DNA of 33,575 nucleotides from Variovorax sp. Root473 (GTDB lineage Bacteria > Pseudomonadota > Gammaproteobacteria > Burkholderiales > Burkholderiaceae_C): the NCBI RefSeq assembly GCF_001426505.1, contig NZ_LMEV01000004.1, forward strand, positions 1 to 33,575, written 5' to 3'. Position numbers and translations under genes: made by a program. The first letter of the stretch is position 1, and the number at the start of each line of letters is the position of its first letter. The notes under the pieces were generated by a model, which ran no database searches, was not told the origin of the DNA, and saw only the letters and a list, made by a program, of their open reading frames with translations. Positions 22,429 to 32,855 of the stretch are shown in pieces.

Positions 22429-24039
22429 TCAGCCGGCGCGCCCCAGCAGCAGGTCCGCGCCCTTCTCGCCGATCATGATGGCCGCCGCGTTGGTGTTCGC
22501 GGAGGTCATGGTGGGCATCACCGATGCGTCGATCACGCGCAGCGCCTCGACCCCGCGCACGCGCAGTGACGCGTCGACGACCGCGCCGTCGTCCTCGCCC
22601 ATGCGGCAGGTGCCGACGGGGTGGAACACGGTGCCGCCCTTTTCGCGCGCGAATTGCGCCAGTGCCGCATCACTGCGCGTCGCGTTGCCGGGCAGGTACT
22701 CCTCGCCCGTCACCAGCTCGCGGAACGCAGGCTGGCGGTAGATCTCGCGCAGCATCTTCAACCCCTCGACCAGCACCTTCACATCGTGCGGCTGCTCGAG
22801 GTAGTTGGAGACGATGCGCGGCGGCGCCAGCGGGTCGGCCGAGCGCAGCCCCACGCTGCCGCGCGATTCGGGCCGGCACTGCGCCGCGGAGGCTGAAAAG
22901 CCCGAGAAGCGATGCAGCGGATCGCCGGGCTTGTCGACCGACAGCGGCATCACGTTGAAGAGCACGTCGGCGCGCGCGTCCTTTGCGACCGCGGTGCGCA
23001 CCATGCCGCCGACCTGCCCGGCCCCCACGGTGAGCGGGCCGCGCTGGCCGAACAGCCATTGCGAGCCCATGCGCGCCAGTCCCAGCGGGCTGCGCACCTG
23101 GTCGTTGAGCGACATCTTGTGACGCAGCTTGACGATCACGCGTGCCTGGTAGTGGTCCTGCAGGTTGGCGCCGACGCCGGGCGCGTCGACCTGCACATCG
23201 ATGCCGTGCGCACGCAGCATCGCGGCCGGGCCGATGCCCGAGAGCTGCAGCAGCTGCGGGCTCTGCAGCGCCCCCGCCGAGAGCACCACCTCGGCGTCGG
23301 CGCGCGCCTCGCGCGGGCGGCCGTCCTGCAGCCACTGCACGCCGACGGCGCGGCCGTTTTCGATCAGCACGCGCGTGACATGCACGCCGGTGCGCACCTG
23401 CAGATTCGCGCGCCGGCGCGTGGGGTTCAGGAAGGCGGTGGCCGCGTCGCAGCGCCAGTGGCCGCCGATCGTGAGCTGGTAGGCGCCGAGGCCCTCGTCC
23501 TGCGCGCCGTTGAAGTCGGCGCTGGACGGGAAGCCCGCCTGCGCGCCGGCCGCGAGCCAGGCCGCGCAGTACGGGTGGTCGTTGCGCAAGTCGGAGACGC
23601 ACAGCTCGCCCGAGGCGCCGTGGTATTCGCTCTCGCCGCCCGCGTAGCGCTCGGACTTGCGGAAGTACGGCAGCACGTCGCGGTAGCCCCAGCCGGTCGC
23701 GCCCCGGCGGGCCCAGTCGTCGAAGTCGGCATGCTGGCCGCGGATGTAGAGCAGGCCGTTGATGGCGCTGGAACCGCCCAGCACGCGCCCGCGCGGCCAG
23801 ACGATGCGGCGATGCGCCGTCTGGGCCTGCGGCTCCACATCGAACTGCCACGAGAAGCGCGTGTCGTAGATGGAGCGGAAGTAGCCCACCGGCAGCCGCA
23901 GCCAGAAGTTGCCGCCCGTGCCGCCGGCCTCCAGCAGCAGCACGCGGCGCGCGCCGTCGGCGCTGAGCCGGTTGGCGAGCACGCAGCCGGCCGAGCCGGC
24001 GCCGACGACGATGTAGTCCCAGTCGCCTTCAGCCTGCAT
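22429..24039 (-). CDS. GMC family FAD-dependent oxidoreductase
   Basis: A 536-residue flavoenzyme of the glucose-methanol-choline family, closest in style to choline or alcohol dehydrogenases. The FAD dinucleotide site YIVVGAGSAGCVLANRL (about 9-25), GGSSAINGLLYIRG (about 83-96), LSAGALQSPQLLQLSGIGP (a family signature), the catalytic-His segment FHPVGTCRMG (about 471-480) and the C-terminal SANTNAAAIMIGEKGADL are all present. It is last in the minus-strand operon, 6 bases after the substrate-binding protein gene. An alcohol substrate taken up by the transporter is likely; its identity is unknown. Confidence 0.9.
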   Translation of the reverse strand: MQAEGDWDYIVVGAGSAGCVLANRLSADGARRVLLLEAGGTGGNFWLRLPVGYFRSIYDTRFSWQFDVEPQAQTAHRRIVWPRGRVLGGSSAINGLLYIRGQHADFDDWARRGATGWGYRDVLPYFRKSERYAGGESEYHGASGELCVSDLRNDHPYCAAWLAAGAQAGFPSSADFNGAQDEGLGAYQLTIGGHWRCDAATAFLNPTRRRANLQVRTGVHVTRVLIENGRAVGVQWLQDGRPREARADAEVVLSAGALQSPQLLQLSGIGPAAMLRAHGIDVQVDAPGVGANLQDHYQARVIVKLRHKMSLNDQVRSPLGLARMGSQWLFGQRGPLTVGAGQVGGMVRTAVAKDARADVLFNVMPLSVDKPGDPLHRFSGFSASAAQCRPESRGSVGLRSADPLAPPRIVSNYLEQPHDVKVLVEGLKMLREIYRQPAFRELVTGEEYLPGNATRSDAALAQFAREKGGTVFHPVGTCRMGEDDGAVVDASLRVRGVEALRVIDASVMPTMTSANTNAAAIMIGEKGADLLLGRAG

Positions 24040-24045
24040 GCCGCG

Positions 24046-25047
24046 TCACGCCTTCACCACCTCGTTGAAGATCGACGGATCGAAGTACTGCTCGGCCTTC
24101 ACCGCGTTGGCGATGCTGGCGTTCTGCACGAAGAAGTCGGTCACCTGCTGCAGCCAGCGCGTGGCGGTGCCGTCGGCGTACTTCACGCGCCAGTCGGGCG
24201 AGCTGTAGTACTTGGAGGCCTTGAACTGCTCCTTGAACTCGGCCAGCGGCACTTCCTTGTACTGCGCCTTCTGCAGCGCCTCGGCGGCGGCGTCGGGGTT
24301 GTTGACGATGTGGTCGTTCACCGGCACCCAGGCCGCCACCAGCTTGCGCAGCGTGGCCTTGTTCTTCTCGTAGTAGTCGTTGCGCGCGGCCCAGCCGCCC
24401 ATGATGGCCGCCTGCGGGAAGAAGGCCGAGGCGTCGATCAGCTTGCGCGCGCCGGCCGCCTTCTGGCGCACCGTGCTGTCGAAGGGCGACCACAGCGCCA
24501 CGGCGGGCACCGCGCCCGAGATGAAGGAGGTGACGGCTTCCGCCATGCGCTGGTTGACGATGCGCACGTCACGCGCCGGATCGAGCTGCGCCGAGCGCAG
24601 CGCGCGGTCCAGGAAGACGTGCGCGGTAGTGCCGGTGGTGGTGGCGATCTGCTTGCCCTTGAGGTCGGCCAGCGAGGCGATGCCCGCGTCGCCGCGCACC
24701 CACAGCTGCGCGGTCGCGTACTCGATGTTGTTCAGCAGGAAGACCTTGCCCTGCCCGCGCGCCGGAAAGTTCGACAGCACGGCGCCGGTGGCCAGCACGT
24801 CGAGGCTGCCGCCGATCATGGCCTGGAAGAGTTCGAGCCCGGTGGTGAACTGCACCAGCTCCAGCTCGAGCCCCTGCTTGGCGAACGCTCCGCTTTGCTG
24901 GCCCAGCCAGATGTGCCCGTCGACCGCCGGCGTGTGCAGGTAGCCGACCTTGACCTTGGTGCGGGACTGTGCCAGCAGCGGTGCCACGGTGGCGGCCGCC
25001 GCGGCGCCGGCGGCGGCGCGGATGAGGGTTCTACGCTGGATGGCCAT
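24046..25047 (-). CDS. ABC transporter substrate-binding protein, SsuA/TauA (NitT) type
   Basis: A 333-residue periplasmic protein. The N-terminus MAIQRRTLIRAAAGAAAAA looks like a Tat or long Sec signal. The mature part has KVGYLHTPAVDGHIWLGQQSG, FQAMIGGSLDVLATG and LKGKQIATTTGTTAHVFLDR, the layout of nitrate/sulfonate/taurine-type binding proteins. The start at 25047 has AGGAGA 5 bases upstream; an earlier in-frame start lacks a signal. The ligand is uncertain; the family also binds many non-sulfonate compounds. Third gene of the operon. Confidence 0.88.
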   Translation of the reverse strand: MAIQRRTLIRAAAGAAAAATVAPLLAQSRTKVKVGYLHTPAVDGHIWLGQQSGAFAKQGLELELVQFTTGLELFQAMIGGSLDVLATGAVLSNFPARGQGKVFLLNNIEYATAQLWVRGDAGIASLADLKGKQIATTTGTTAHVFLDRALRSAQLDPARDVRIVNQRMAEAVTSFISGAVPAVALWSPFDSTVRQKAAGARKLIDASAFFPQAAIMGGWAARNDYYEKNKATLRKLVAAWVPVNDHIVNNPDAAAEALQKAQYKEVPLAEFKEQFKASKYYSSPDWRVKYADGTATRWLQQVTDFFVQNASIANAVKAEQYFDPSIFNEVVKA

Positions 25048-25093
25048 GGTGTCTCCTGGGAGTGCCTGTGATGAAGAAGGGGCGGTGTGCCGG

Positions 25094-25918
25094 TCAGTCC
25101 GACAGCCGCACGGTCTGCCGCGCCTGGGCCGCATACTCTTCCATGACGAGGGCGCGGATCTGCGCGCGCAGCTCGCCGAAGCGCGGGTCTTCGTGCACGT
25201 TCTCCGCGCGCGGGTAGCCGAACGGCACGTCGATCACGGTGCGGATGCGCGCCGGCCGCGCGGTGACGACCACGATGCGCGACGACAGGTAGATCGCCTC
25301 TTCCACCGAGTGCGTGATCAGCATCACCGTCTTGTCCTCGGTCTGCAGCACCTCCAGCAGCAAATCCTGCATGGCGCTGCGGGTCTGCGCATCGAGTGCA
25401 CCGAAGGGCTCATCCATGAGCAGGAACTGCGGCCGCACCGCATAGGCGCGCGCAATCGCCAGCCGCTGGCGCATGCCGCCCGACAGGTGCTTGGGAAAGT
25501 GGTCGGCAAAGTCGCGCAAACCCATGAGCCCCATGTAGCGCGCGACGATGGCGTCGTGCTCGGCCTTGGGCACGCGATTGCCCGCGAGCTTCAGGCCGAA
25601 GGCGATGTTCTGGCGCACGGTGAGCCACGGGAAGACGCCGTACTCCTGGAAGATCACGCCGCGGTCGGGCCCGGGACCGCGCACCGGTTGGCCGTCGAGC
25701 AGCACCTGCCCCGACGTCGGTTGCACGAAGCCGCCGAGGATGTTCATCAGCGTGGTCTTGCCGCAGCCCGAAGGGCCGATGACCGACACGAACTCGCCCT
25801 GGCGGATGTCGAGCGACACGCCGTCGAGCACGCGCATCGGGCCCTGCGCCGTGGGGAATTCCACCGAGACGTCGCGGAAAGAGACGCGCACCGGCGTGTC
25901 GTGATTGGGTGTCGTCAT
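25094..25918 (-). CDS. ABC transporter ATP-binding protein, SsuB/TauB type
   Basis: A 274-residue ATPase with Walker A GPSGCGKTT (about 48-56), Q-loop VIFQEYGVFPW, signature LSGGMRQRLAIARA (about 146), Walker B FLLMDEPFGALD (about 166) and switch His in LITHSVEEA. These fit the NitT/TauT importer family. Its ATG overlaps the permease stop by 4 bases, so the two are coupled. It lies 46 bases before the substrate-binding protein gene. Confidence 0.92.
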   Translation of the reverse strand: MTTPNHDTPVRVSFRDVSVEFPTAQGPMRVLDGVSLDIRQGEFVSVIGPSGCGKTTLMNILGGFVQPTSGQVLLDGQPVRGPGPDRGVIFQEYGVFPWLTVRQNIAFGLKLAGNRVPKAEHDAIVARYMGLMGLRDFADHFPKHLSGGMRQRLAIARAYAVRPQFLLMDEPFGALDAQTRSAMQDLLLEVLQTEDKTVMLITHSVEEAIYLSSRIVVVTARPARIRTVIDVPFGYPRAENVHEDPRFGELRAQIRALVMEEYAAQARQTVRLSD

Positions 25919-26682
25919 GCGATGCGGTCCTGCCAGGCCAGCAGCCGGCGGCTGATGGCGCGCAGCGCGAGGTCCATCGCCAGCGCGATGAAGCCGATGC
26001 AGATGATCCCGACATAGATGATGTCGAGCTGGAAGAAAGACGATGCGTTCTGGATCAGCGCGCCCAGCCCCTGCTGCGCGGCGATGAGCTCCGAGGCCAC
26101 CAGCGTGGCCCAGGCCACGCCCAGCGCCACGCGCACGGCCGTGAGGATGTGCGGCACCGTGAGCGGCACGATGACCTTGCTGAAAATCTCCAGGTCGCTG
26201 GCGCCCAGCGTACGCGCCACGCGGATGTAGATCGGGCTGATCTGCGCGATGCCTTCGTACATCACGATCACGCCGGCGAAGAAGGCGGCATAGAACAGGA
26301 TCACCGTCTTGGCCACTTCGCCGATGCCGAAGTACACGATGACCAGCGGGATCAGCGCAATCGGCGGCAGCGCCCGAAAGAAGTTGATCACCGGATCGAT
26401 GAAGCTGCGCAGCCCCTTGTACCAACCCAGGCAGAAACCCACCGGCACCGCCAGCAGCGTGCCCAGCGCCACGCCGATGAAGACGCGCTGCGTCGACATC
26501 CAGATGTCGGCCACCAGCCGGTCCTGCAGCAACTGCACGAAGCGCGCCGCCACCTCGTGCGGCGCCGGCACCAGCGACGGGTTGACCAGCCCGCTGGCGC
26601 GCACCGCATACCACAGCACAAGCAGCACCACCCAGGGCGCGAGAATCAGCGCGAAGCGCCACGGCGCTGGCCGGCTCAGCAT
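25915..26682 (-). CDS. ABC transporter permease, SsuC/TauC type
   Basis: A 255-residue BPD_transp_1 permease with about six transmembrane helices. The first spans about 9-28. The coupling motif region VARTLGASDLEIFSKVIVPL (about 161-180) and FFRALPPIALIPLVIVYFGIG are typical of the SsuC/TauC family. GGAG lies about 9 bases before the ATG. First gene of the four-gene minus operon, divergent from the GntR regulator. Confidence 0.9.
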   Translation of the reverse strand: MLSRPAPWRFALILAPWVVLLVLWYAVRASGLVNPSLVPAPHEVAARFVQLLQDRLVADIWMSTQRVFIGVALGTLLAVPVGFCLGWYKGLRSFIDPVINFFRALPPIALIPLVIVYFGIGEVAKTVILFYAAFFAGVIVMYEGIAQISPIYIRVARTLGASDLEIFSKVIVPLTVPHILTAVRVALGVAWATLVASELIAAQQGLGALIQNASSFFQLDIIYVGIICIGFIALAMDLALRAISRRLLAWQDRIA

Positions 26683-26737
26683 GAAGCATGTCTCCAGGTC
26701 AAAACGGTGAACCTCGGGGATGGTTGTTTCTGTGATT

Positions 26738-26755
26738 TGGTCGTACTATAGACCA
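26738..26755. promoter_or_regulatory. Inverted repeat in the permease/gntR gap, probable GntR operator
   Basis: TGGTC (26738-26742) and GACCA (26751-26755) form a perfect 5-base dyad around GTACTATA. AGAC occurs three times between 26750 and 26766 (ATAGACCAGACGTTTAGAC). The site lies 14 bases before the gntR ATG in an 86-base divergent gap, where autoregulation by a HutC-type repressor would be expected. Confidence 0.45.
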
Positions 26756-26768
26756 GACGTTTAGACAT

Positions 26769-27524
26769 ATGCAAATAACCCAGACACAGGTTGCGGGCGG
26801 TCCGCCCCGCTATGCCGACAGTCCCATGCCGCGCTACCTGCAGGTGGCCGACCTGCTGCGCCAGCGCATCGCGCGCGGCACCTGGCCCGAAGGCCATCGA
26901 CTGCCCTCGCTGGAAGAACTGGTGACGGAGTTCGGCGTGGCCCGCGTCACGGTGCGCCAGGCCGTCGAGCTTCTGGCGCGCGACGGCCTCGTGTCGCCGC
27001 AGCAGGGGCGTGGCACCTTCGTGACCGGACGCCCGCCCAACGAGCGCTGGCTCAACGTGGTCACCACGCTGGACGCGCTGGCGCGCGTGTACCGCGACAC
27101 CGAGCCGCAGATCCTCAACATCGACGAAGCCACCTCCGCGCCCGCACTGCGACCGGGCGAAGGCGTGCCCGCCGAGCGCTACGCCTACATGCGCCGCGTG
27201 CACTCGCGCGACGGCAAGCCCTACTGCGTGATCGACATCCACCTGGACGAGCGCATCTTCCGCCGCAGCCCCAGGCGCTTTCGCGAGGAAACCGTGATCC
27301 CGCTGCTGACCTCGATGAAGAGCGTGAAGATCGCCAAGGCGCACCAGGTGCTGACCATCGGCACCGCCGACATGGAAGTCGCGCGCCTCATCGACGTGCC
27401 GCTGAACGCGCCGGTGGCCGAAGTGCGCCGCGTCTTCCGCGACCCCGACGACCGGGTGATCTACCTGGCCGAAGTGGTCTATCGCGGCGACGCCATCCAC
27501 GTGGAGATGGACCTGAAACCATGA
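26769..27524 (+). CDS. GntR family regulator, HutC subfamily
   Basis: A 251-residue protein with an N-terminal GntR winged helix (about 20-88: PRYLQVADLLRQRIARGTW, LPSLEELVTEFGVARVTVRQ, GLVSPQQGRGTFVTG) and a C-terminal UTRA ligand-binding domain (about 100-245). The subfamily responds to small metabolites. Its stop overlaps the enolase-superfamily gene by ATGA, and it diverges from the ABC-GMC operon, so it probably controls both in response to the pathway substrate. Confidence 0.92.
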   Translation: MQITQTQVAGGPPRYADSPMPRYLQVADLLRQRIARGTWPEGHRLPSLEELVTEFGVARVTVRQAVELLARDGLVSPQQGRGTFVTGRPPNERWLNVVTTLDALARVYRDTEPQILNIDEATSAPALRPGEGVPAERYAYMRRVHSRDGKPYCVIDIHLDERIFRRSPRRFREETVIPLLTSMKSVKIAKAHQVLTIGTADMEVARLIDVPLNAPVAEVRRVFRDPDDRVIYLAEVVYRGDAIHVEMDLKP

Positions 27525-28672
27525 GCCCTGCCGCCCTGCCCGAGCTGCCATTGACCATCGCCCGGCTGGAGGCGATGGTGTTCCGCTACCCGGTGAAGAC
27601 GCCCGTGCGCACGTCGTTCGGCGTCATGCACGACCGGCCGGCGCTGTTCGTGCGCGTGGAGGACACCGAGGGCGCGGTCGGCTGGGGCGAGGTGTGGTGC
27701 AACTTTCCAGGCTGCGGTGCGGAGCATCGCGCGCGGCTGCTCGACACCGTCATGGCGCCGCTGCTCCTCGGTCGCGCCTTCGACAGCGCGCAGGCGGCCT
27801 TTGCGCACCTGAGCGACGCCACCGCCGTGCTCGCGATCCAGTCGGGCGAGCCGGGCCCGATCGCGCAGACGATCGCCGGCATCGACCTCGCGCTGTGGGA
27901 CCTGTGCGCGCGGCGCGCCGGCGTGCCGCTGTGGCGCCTGCTTGGCGGCGCCCGCGGCCATGTGCCCGTGTACGCCAGCGGACTCAACCCCGACCGGCCC
28001 GAAGAACTGGCGCTGCAGCGCCATGCCGAGGGCTATCGCGCGTTCAAGCTCAAGGTCGGCTTCGGCGAGCAACGCGACATCGCCAACCTGACAGCCCTGC
28101 GCGCGGCGCTGGGCGACGACACGCCATTGATGGTCGATGCCAACCAGGCCTGGTCGCTCGCGCAGGCGCGGCACATGGCCGCGCGCGTTGCACCGTTCAA
28201 ACTCGGCTGGCTCGAAGAACCGCTGCGCGCGGATCGCCCCTGGGACGAATGGCGCACGCTGCAACAGGGCACGACGCTGCCGCTGGCCGGCGGCGAGAAC
28301 CTGGCCGGCAACGCCGCCTTCGATGCCGCGCTGCAGGCCCGGGTGTTCACCGTGCTGCAACCCGACGCCGCCAAGTGGGGCGGCATCTCGGGCTGCTGGC
28401 CGGTGATCCGCCGCGCGCAGGCGGCCGGCCTGCGCTACTGCCCGCACTACCTGGGCGCCGGCGTCGGCCTGCTCGCCTCGGCCCACCTGCTGGCCGCGGC
28501 CGGCGGCGACGGGATGCTGGAAGTGGACGCGAATCCGAACCCGCTGCGCACCACACTCAGCCCACCATTGCAGCGCATCGAGGACGGCCGGATCGACCTG
28601 GGCGAGACGCCCGGCATCGGCATCGAGCCCGACCCGGCACGGATCGCCGACGCCAGCGCCAGCGCCCTCTAG
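27521..28672 (+). CDS. Mandelate racemase/muconate lactonizing enzyme family protein
   Basis: A 383-residue enolase-superfamily enzyme. Visible catalytic features are the K-x-K motif FKLKVGF (Lys176, Lys178), metal ligands Asp206 (MVDANQAW), Glu232 (WLEEP) and Glu259 (GGEN), the opposite Lys285 (DAAKWGG) and His309 (CPHYLGAG). These positions fit the MLE/MR families that abstract a proton next to a carboxylate, giving racemisation, dehydration or cycloisomerisation. Which of these occurs cannot be settled here. It is coupled to gntR by an ATGA overlap. Confidence 0.9.
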   Translation: MSPAALPELPLTIARLEAMVFRYPVKTPVRTSFGVMHDRPALFVRVEDTEGAVGWGEVWCNFPGCGAEHRARLLDTVMAPLLLGRAFDSAQAAFAHLSDATAVLAIQSGEPGPIAQTIAGIDLALWDLCARRAGVPLWRLLGGARGHVPVYASGLNPDRPEELALQRHAEGYRAFKLKVGFGEQRDIANLTALRAALGDDTPLMVDANQAWSLAQARHMAARVAPFKLGWLEEPLRADRPWDEWRTLQQGTTLPLAGGENLAGNAAFDAALQARVFTVLQPDAAKWGGISGCWPVIRRAQAAGLRYCPHYLGAGVGLLASAHLLAAAGGDGMLEVDANPNPLRTTLSPPLQRIEDGRIDLGETPGIGIEPDPARIADASASAL

Positions 28673-28850
28673 CCGCGCCAGCGCCTGCCCTGCGTGGCTG
28701 TTGCGCCTGCTTACCTGCCCCCGCCGGGCGGCGCGCCCCTTTTGCTAAGCTGGCGAGGCGCGCCTGCCGCGTGCGCAGCCGGGCCTGCAAGCCCGAAGCG
28801 CCCCACGCAGAAATAGAATTTTTGAAATCCATCCATCACTCAGAGCCACC

Positions 28851-29636
28851 ATGAAAATCGCGACCTGGAACGTCAACTCCCTCACGGCGCGCCTGCAGCA
28901 TGTGCTCGACTGGCTCATCGCCAACCCGGTCGATGTGCTGTGCCTGCAAGAGCTCAAGATGACCGACGACAAGTTTCCGCTCGAGGTGCTGAAGTCGGCC
29001 GGCTACGAGGCCGCGGTGTTCGGGCAGAAGACCTACAACGGCGTGGCCATCCTCAGCCTCGCGCCGGTGCGCGACGTGGTGAAGAACATCGAGAACTTCG
29101 CCGACGAGCAGTCGCGCGTGATCGCGGCCACCATCGAGACGCCCTCGGGTCCGCTGCGCGTGGTGAACTGCTACTTCGTGAACGGCCAGGCGCCGGGCAG
29201 CGAGAAGTTCGCCTACAAGATGAAGTGGCTCGACGCGCTGCACGACTACATCGCGCGTGAACTCGCGGCGCACCCGAACCTCGTGCTGCTGGGCGACTTC
29301 AACGTCACGCCCGAAGACCGCGACAGCTTCGACCCCGTGGGCCTGAAGGAAACGATCCATCACACGACCGAAGAGCGCGACCACTTCAAGGCGCTGCTCG
29401 ACCTGGGCCTGACCGACAGCTTCCGCATGTTCGAGCAACCCGAGAAAAGCTACTCGTGGTGGGACTACCGCATGCTGGGCTACCAGAAGAACCGCGGCCT
29501 GCGCATCGACCACATCCTCGTGAGCGAGCCGCTGCGACCACGCGTGAAGGGCTGCGTCATCGACCGCGTGCCGCGCAAGTGGGAAAAGCCGAGTGACCAC
29601 GCCCCCGTGGTGCTCGACCTCGGCCCGCGCGCCTGA
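28851..29636 (+). CDS. xthA: Exodeoxyribonuclease III
   Basis: A 261-residue DNA repair nuclease of the AP endonuclease/exonuclease III family. It shows ATWNVNSLTARL (about 4-15), CLQELKMTD with metal-binding Glu34, NCYFVNG, LGDFNVTPEDRD (about 147-158), RIDHILVS and the C-terminal SDHAPVVLDL with the catalytic His (about 250). It acts in the cytoplasm at abasic sites and 3' blocks. The 178-base gap upstream has a possible -10 TAGAAT (28814-28819) but no convincing -35. Four bases separate it from the next gene. Confidence 0.95.
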   Translation: MKIATWNVNSLTARLQHVLDWLIANPVDVLCLQELKMTDDKFPLEVLKSAGYEAAVFGQKTYNGVAILSLAPVRDVVKNIENFADEQSRVIAATIETPSGPLRVVNCYFVNGQAPGSEKFAYKMKWLDALHDYIARELAAHPNLVLLGDFNVTPEDRDSFDPVGLKETIHHTTEERDHFKALLDLGLTDSFRMFEQPEKSYSWWDYRMLGYQKNRGLRIDHILVSEPLRPRVKGCVIDRVPRKWEKPSDHAPVVLDLGPRA

Positions 29637-29641
29637 CGGCC

Positions 29642-30175
29642 ATGACGATGCCGATGGCCGCACGCCTCGCCCGTTCTGCCGTGATCGTTGCCGCGGCACT
29701 CGCCCTGGCCGCCTGCTCTTTCCTCAAGCCGGGCGGCAGGTCGGAAAGCGGCACGGGGACCACGTCGCCCGGCGGCGAAACCGCCACCACGGAGAGCAGC
29801 CGCGACGTGCCGACCGTGCGGCTGATCACGGCGCAGACGCCCGCGATCCGCACCTACCGCAAGACGGGCGCGCGCCACATCTACAAGGCCTACGCCAACC
29901 GCATCTACAAAGGCAAGATCCCACCGCTGGTGTATGCCGTGGTGGTGGTCGAGACCGACATCGACGCGAACGGCAAGGTCAACAACGTGACCTTCAGCCG
30001 CGTGCCCAGCCATGCGCCCGAAGTGCCACCGATGATCGCGGAGCTGATCAAGGCCACCTCGCCCCTGCCGAGCCCCGGCAAGCTGGGCGGCCACACCTAC
30101 GTCGACACCTGGCTCTGGGACAAGAGCGGCAAGTTCCAGCTGGATTCACTCACGCTCGGCCAACGCAGCCGGTAA
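29642..30175 (+). CDS. Lipoprotein with TonB C-terminal-like domain
   Basis: A 177-residue protein whose signal ends in LALAAC, with lipidated Cys at residue 25. After a Gly/Thr/Ser-rich linker (about 30-58), residues about 70-170 resemble a TonB-C-like fold: YANRIYKGKIPPLVYAVVVV, ETDIDANGKVNNVTFSRVPS. Whether it moves energy or is only structurally similar is not clear. No ExbB/ExbD gene is nearby. It follows xthA closely and is probably co-transcribed, ending at the hairpin terminator. Confidence 0.75.
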   Translation: MTMPMAARLARSAVIVAAALALAACSFLKPGGRSESGTGTTSPGGETATTESSRDVPTVRLITAQTPAIRTYRKTGARHIYKAYANRIYKGKIPPLVYAVVVVETDIDANGKVNNVTFSRVPSHAPEVPPMIAELIKATSPLPSPGKLGGHTYVDTWLWDKSGKFQLDSLTLGQRSR

Positions 30176-30180
30176 TGGAA

Positions 30181-30202
30181 AAAAGGCCCTGGGAGGGCCT
30201 TT

Positions 30203-30203
<1 letters not shown>
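30181..30203. terminator. Bidirectional rho-independent terminator
   Basis: AAAAGGCCCT (30181-30190) and AGGGCCTTTT (30194-30203) form a perfect 10-base stem with a GGG loop. The left side has six A and the right side four T, so it can stop transcription from both strands. It lies 5 bases after the lipoprotein stop, and its last base is the first base of the ntrC stop on the minus strand. Confidence 0.85.
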
Positions 30204-31735
<1,532 letters not shown>

Positions 31736-31761
31736 GCATCTCCTCTGTTGCCGGGGCTGCG

Positions 31762-32841
31762 CTAGGGCAGCGGAATCAATATCTTGAAATCGGTTCGGCC
31801 CGGGACGCTGTCGCACTCGATCACGCCGTGATGCTGTTGCACAAAAGTTTGCGCAAGCGTCAGTCCCAGCCCGGTCCCGCCTTCCCTGCCCGAAACGAGC
31901 GGGTAGAAGATGCGGTCCTTGATCGTGTCCGGCACACCCGGTCCATTGTCGATGACATGCAATTCCAGTGCCAATCGATACCACTGCTTGTTGAAGATCA
32001 CCTGGCGGGCCACGCGCGTCTTGAAAGTGATCTGCGCATCGCCCGCGGCGCGGCGCTCGGCCAGGGCCTGCGCCGCGTTGTGCACGATGTTGAGCGTGGC
32101 CTGGATCAGCTGCTCGCGGTCGCCTCGGAATTCGGGAATCGATACGTCGAAGTCGCGCTCGATGTGCAGGTCGCGCGGAAACTCCGCGAGGATGACCGAG
32201 CGCACGCGCTCGCAGACCTCGTGGATGTTCACGTCGCCCACCACGTGCGGGCGCCGATGCGGTGCCAGCAGCCGGTCGACCAGCGTCTGCAGCCGGTCGG
32301 CCTCGTGGATGATGACCTGGGTGTACTCGATGAGGTCGCGCGACTCGACCTCCATCTGCAGCAGTTGCGCCGCGCCGCGGATGCCGCCCAGCGGATTCTT
32401 GATCTCGTGCGCGAGGTTGCGGATGAGCTCCTTGTTGGCCTGCGCCTGGTCGATGAGGCGCTCTTCGCGGTCCTGGCGCACCTGCTGCTCCAGCGGCGAC
32501 ATTTCGATGATGAGTTCGCCCTTCTTGTCGCCGTGCGCGAGCGTGACCTGCACGGGCATGAGCTCATGGTTCACGCGACGCAGGAAGGCCTCGTAGCGCA
32601 GCGTGGCGAAGTCGTTGCTGCTGGCGCCGTCGAGGGCGGTGCGCAGCACTTGTGGCTCATGGAAACAGGCGCCGAACTGCGAGCCCTCGAGCGTGCGGCG
32701 CGAGGTGCCCAGCGCATCCTCGAGGCCCGCGTTGGCAAACAGCACCGAACCGTCCCTGTTGACCACCGCGATCAGCGTGGACAGCAGGTCGAAGGCGCGA
32801 AAGCGTGGATTGGCGCCAGTCGCCTTCTTGCCGAACACCAT
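31762..32841 (-). CDS. ntrB: Nitrogen regulation sensor histidine kinase NtrB
   Basis: A 359-residue soluble kinase/phosphatase. It has a PAS domain (about 15-125), an H-box RNLAHEIKNPLGGIRGAAQ with phospho-acceptor His145, an N-box (TLNIVHNAAQAL) and G-boxes (DNGPGVP, GGTGLGL). There are no membrane segments, as expected for NtrB, which is normally switched by PII. No strong ribosome site is seen before the ATG, 14 bases after the preceding gene, so translation may be coupled. Confidence 0.94.
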   Translation of the reverse strand: MVFGKKATGANPRFRAFDLLSTLIAVVNRDGSVLFANAGLEDALGTSRRTLEGSQFGACFHEPQVLRTALDGASSNDFATLRYEAFLRRVNHELMPVQVTLAHGDKKGELIIEMSPLEQQVRQDREERLIDQAQANKELIRNLAHEIKNPLGGIRGAAQLLQMEVESRDLIEYTQVIIHEADRLQTLVDRLLAPHRRPHVVGDVNIHEVCERVRSVILAEFPRDLHIERDFDVSIPEFRGDREQLIQATLNIVHNAAQALAERRAAGDAQITFKTRVARQVIFNKQWYRLALELHVIDNGPGVPDTIKDRIFYPLVSGREGGTGLGLTLAQTFVQQHHGVIECDSVPGRTDFKILIPLP

Positions 32842-32855
32842 GGGTGGCGCGCCGC

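Noticed and set aside
22912..25071. Long plus-strand frame opposite the GMC and binding-protein genes
   Set aside because: Antisense to two well-supported genes and without recognisable motifs.
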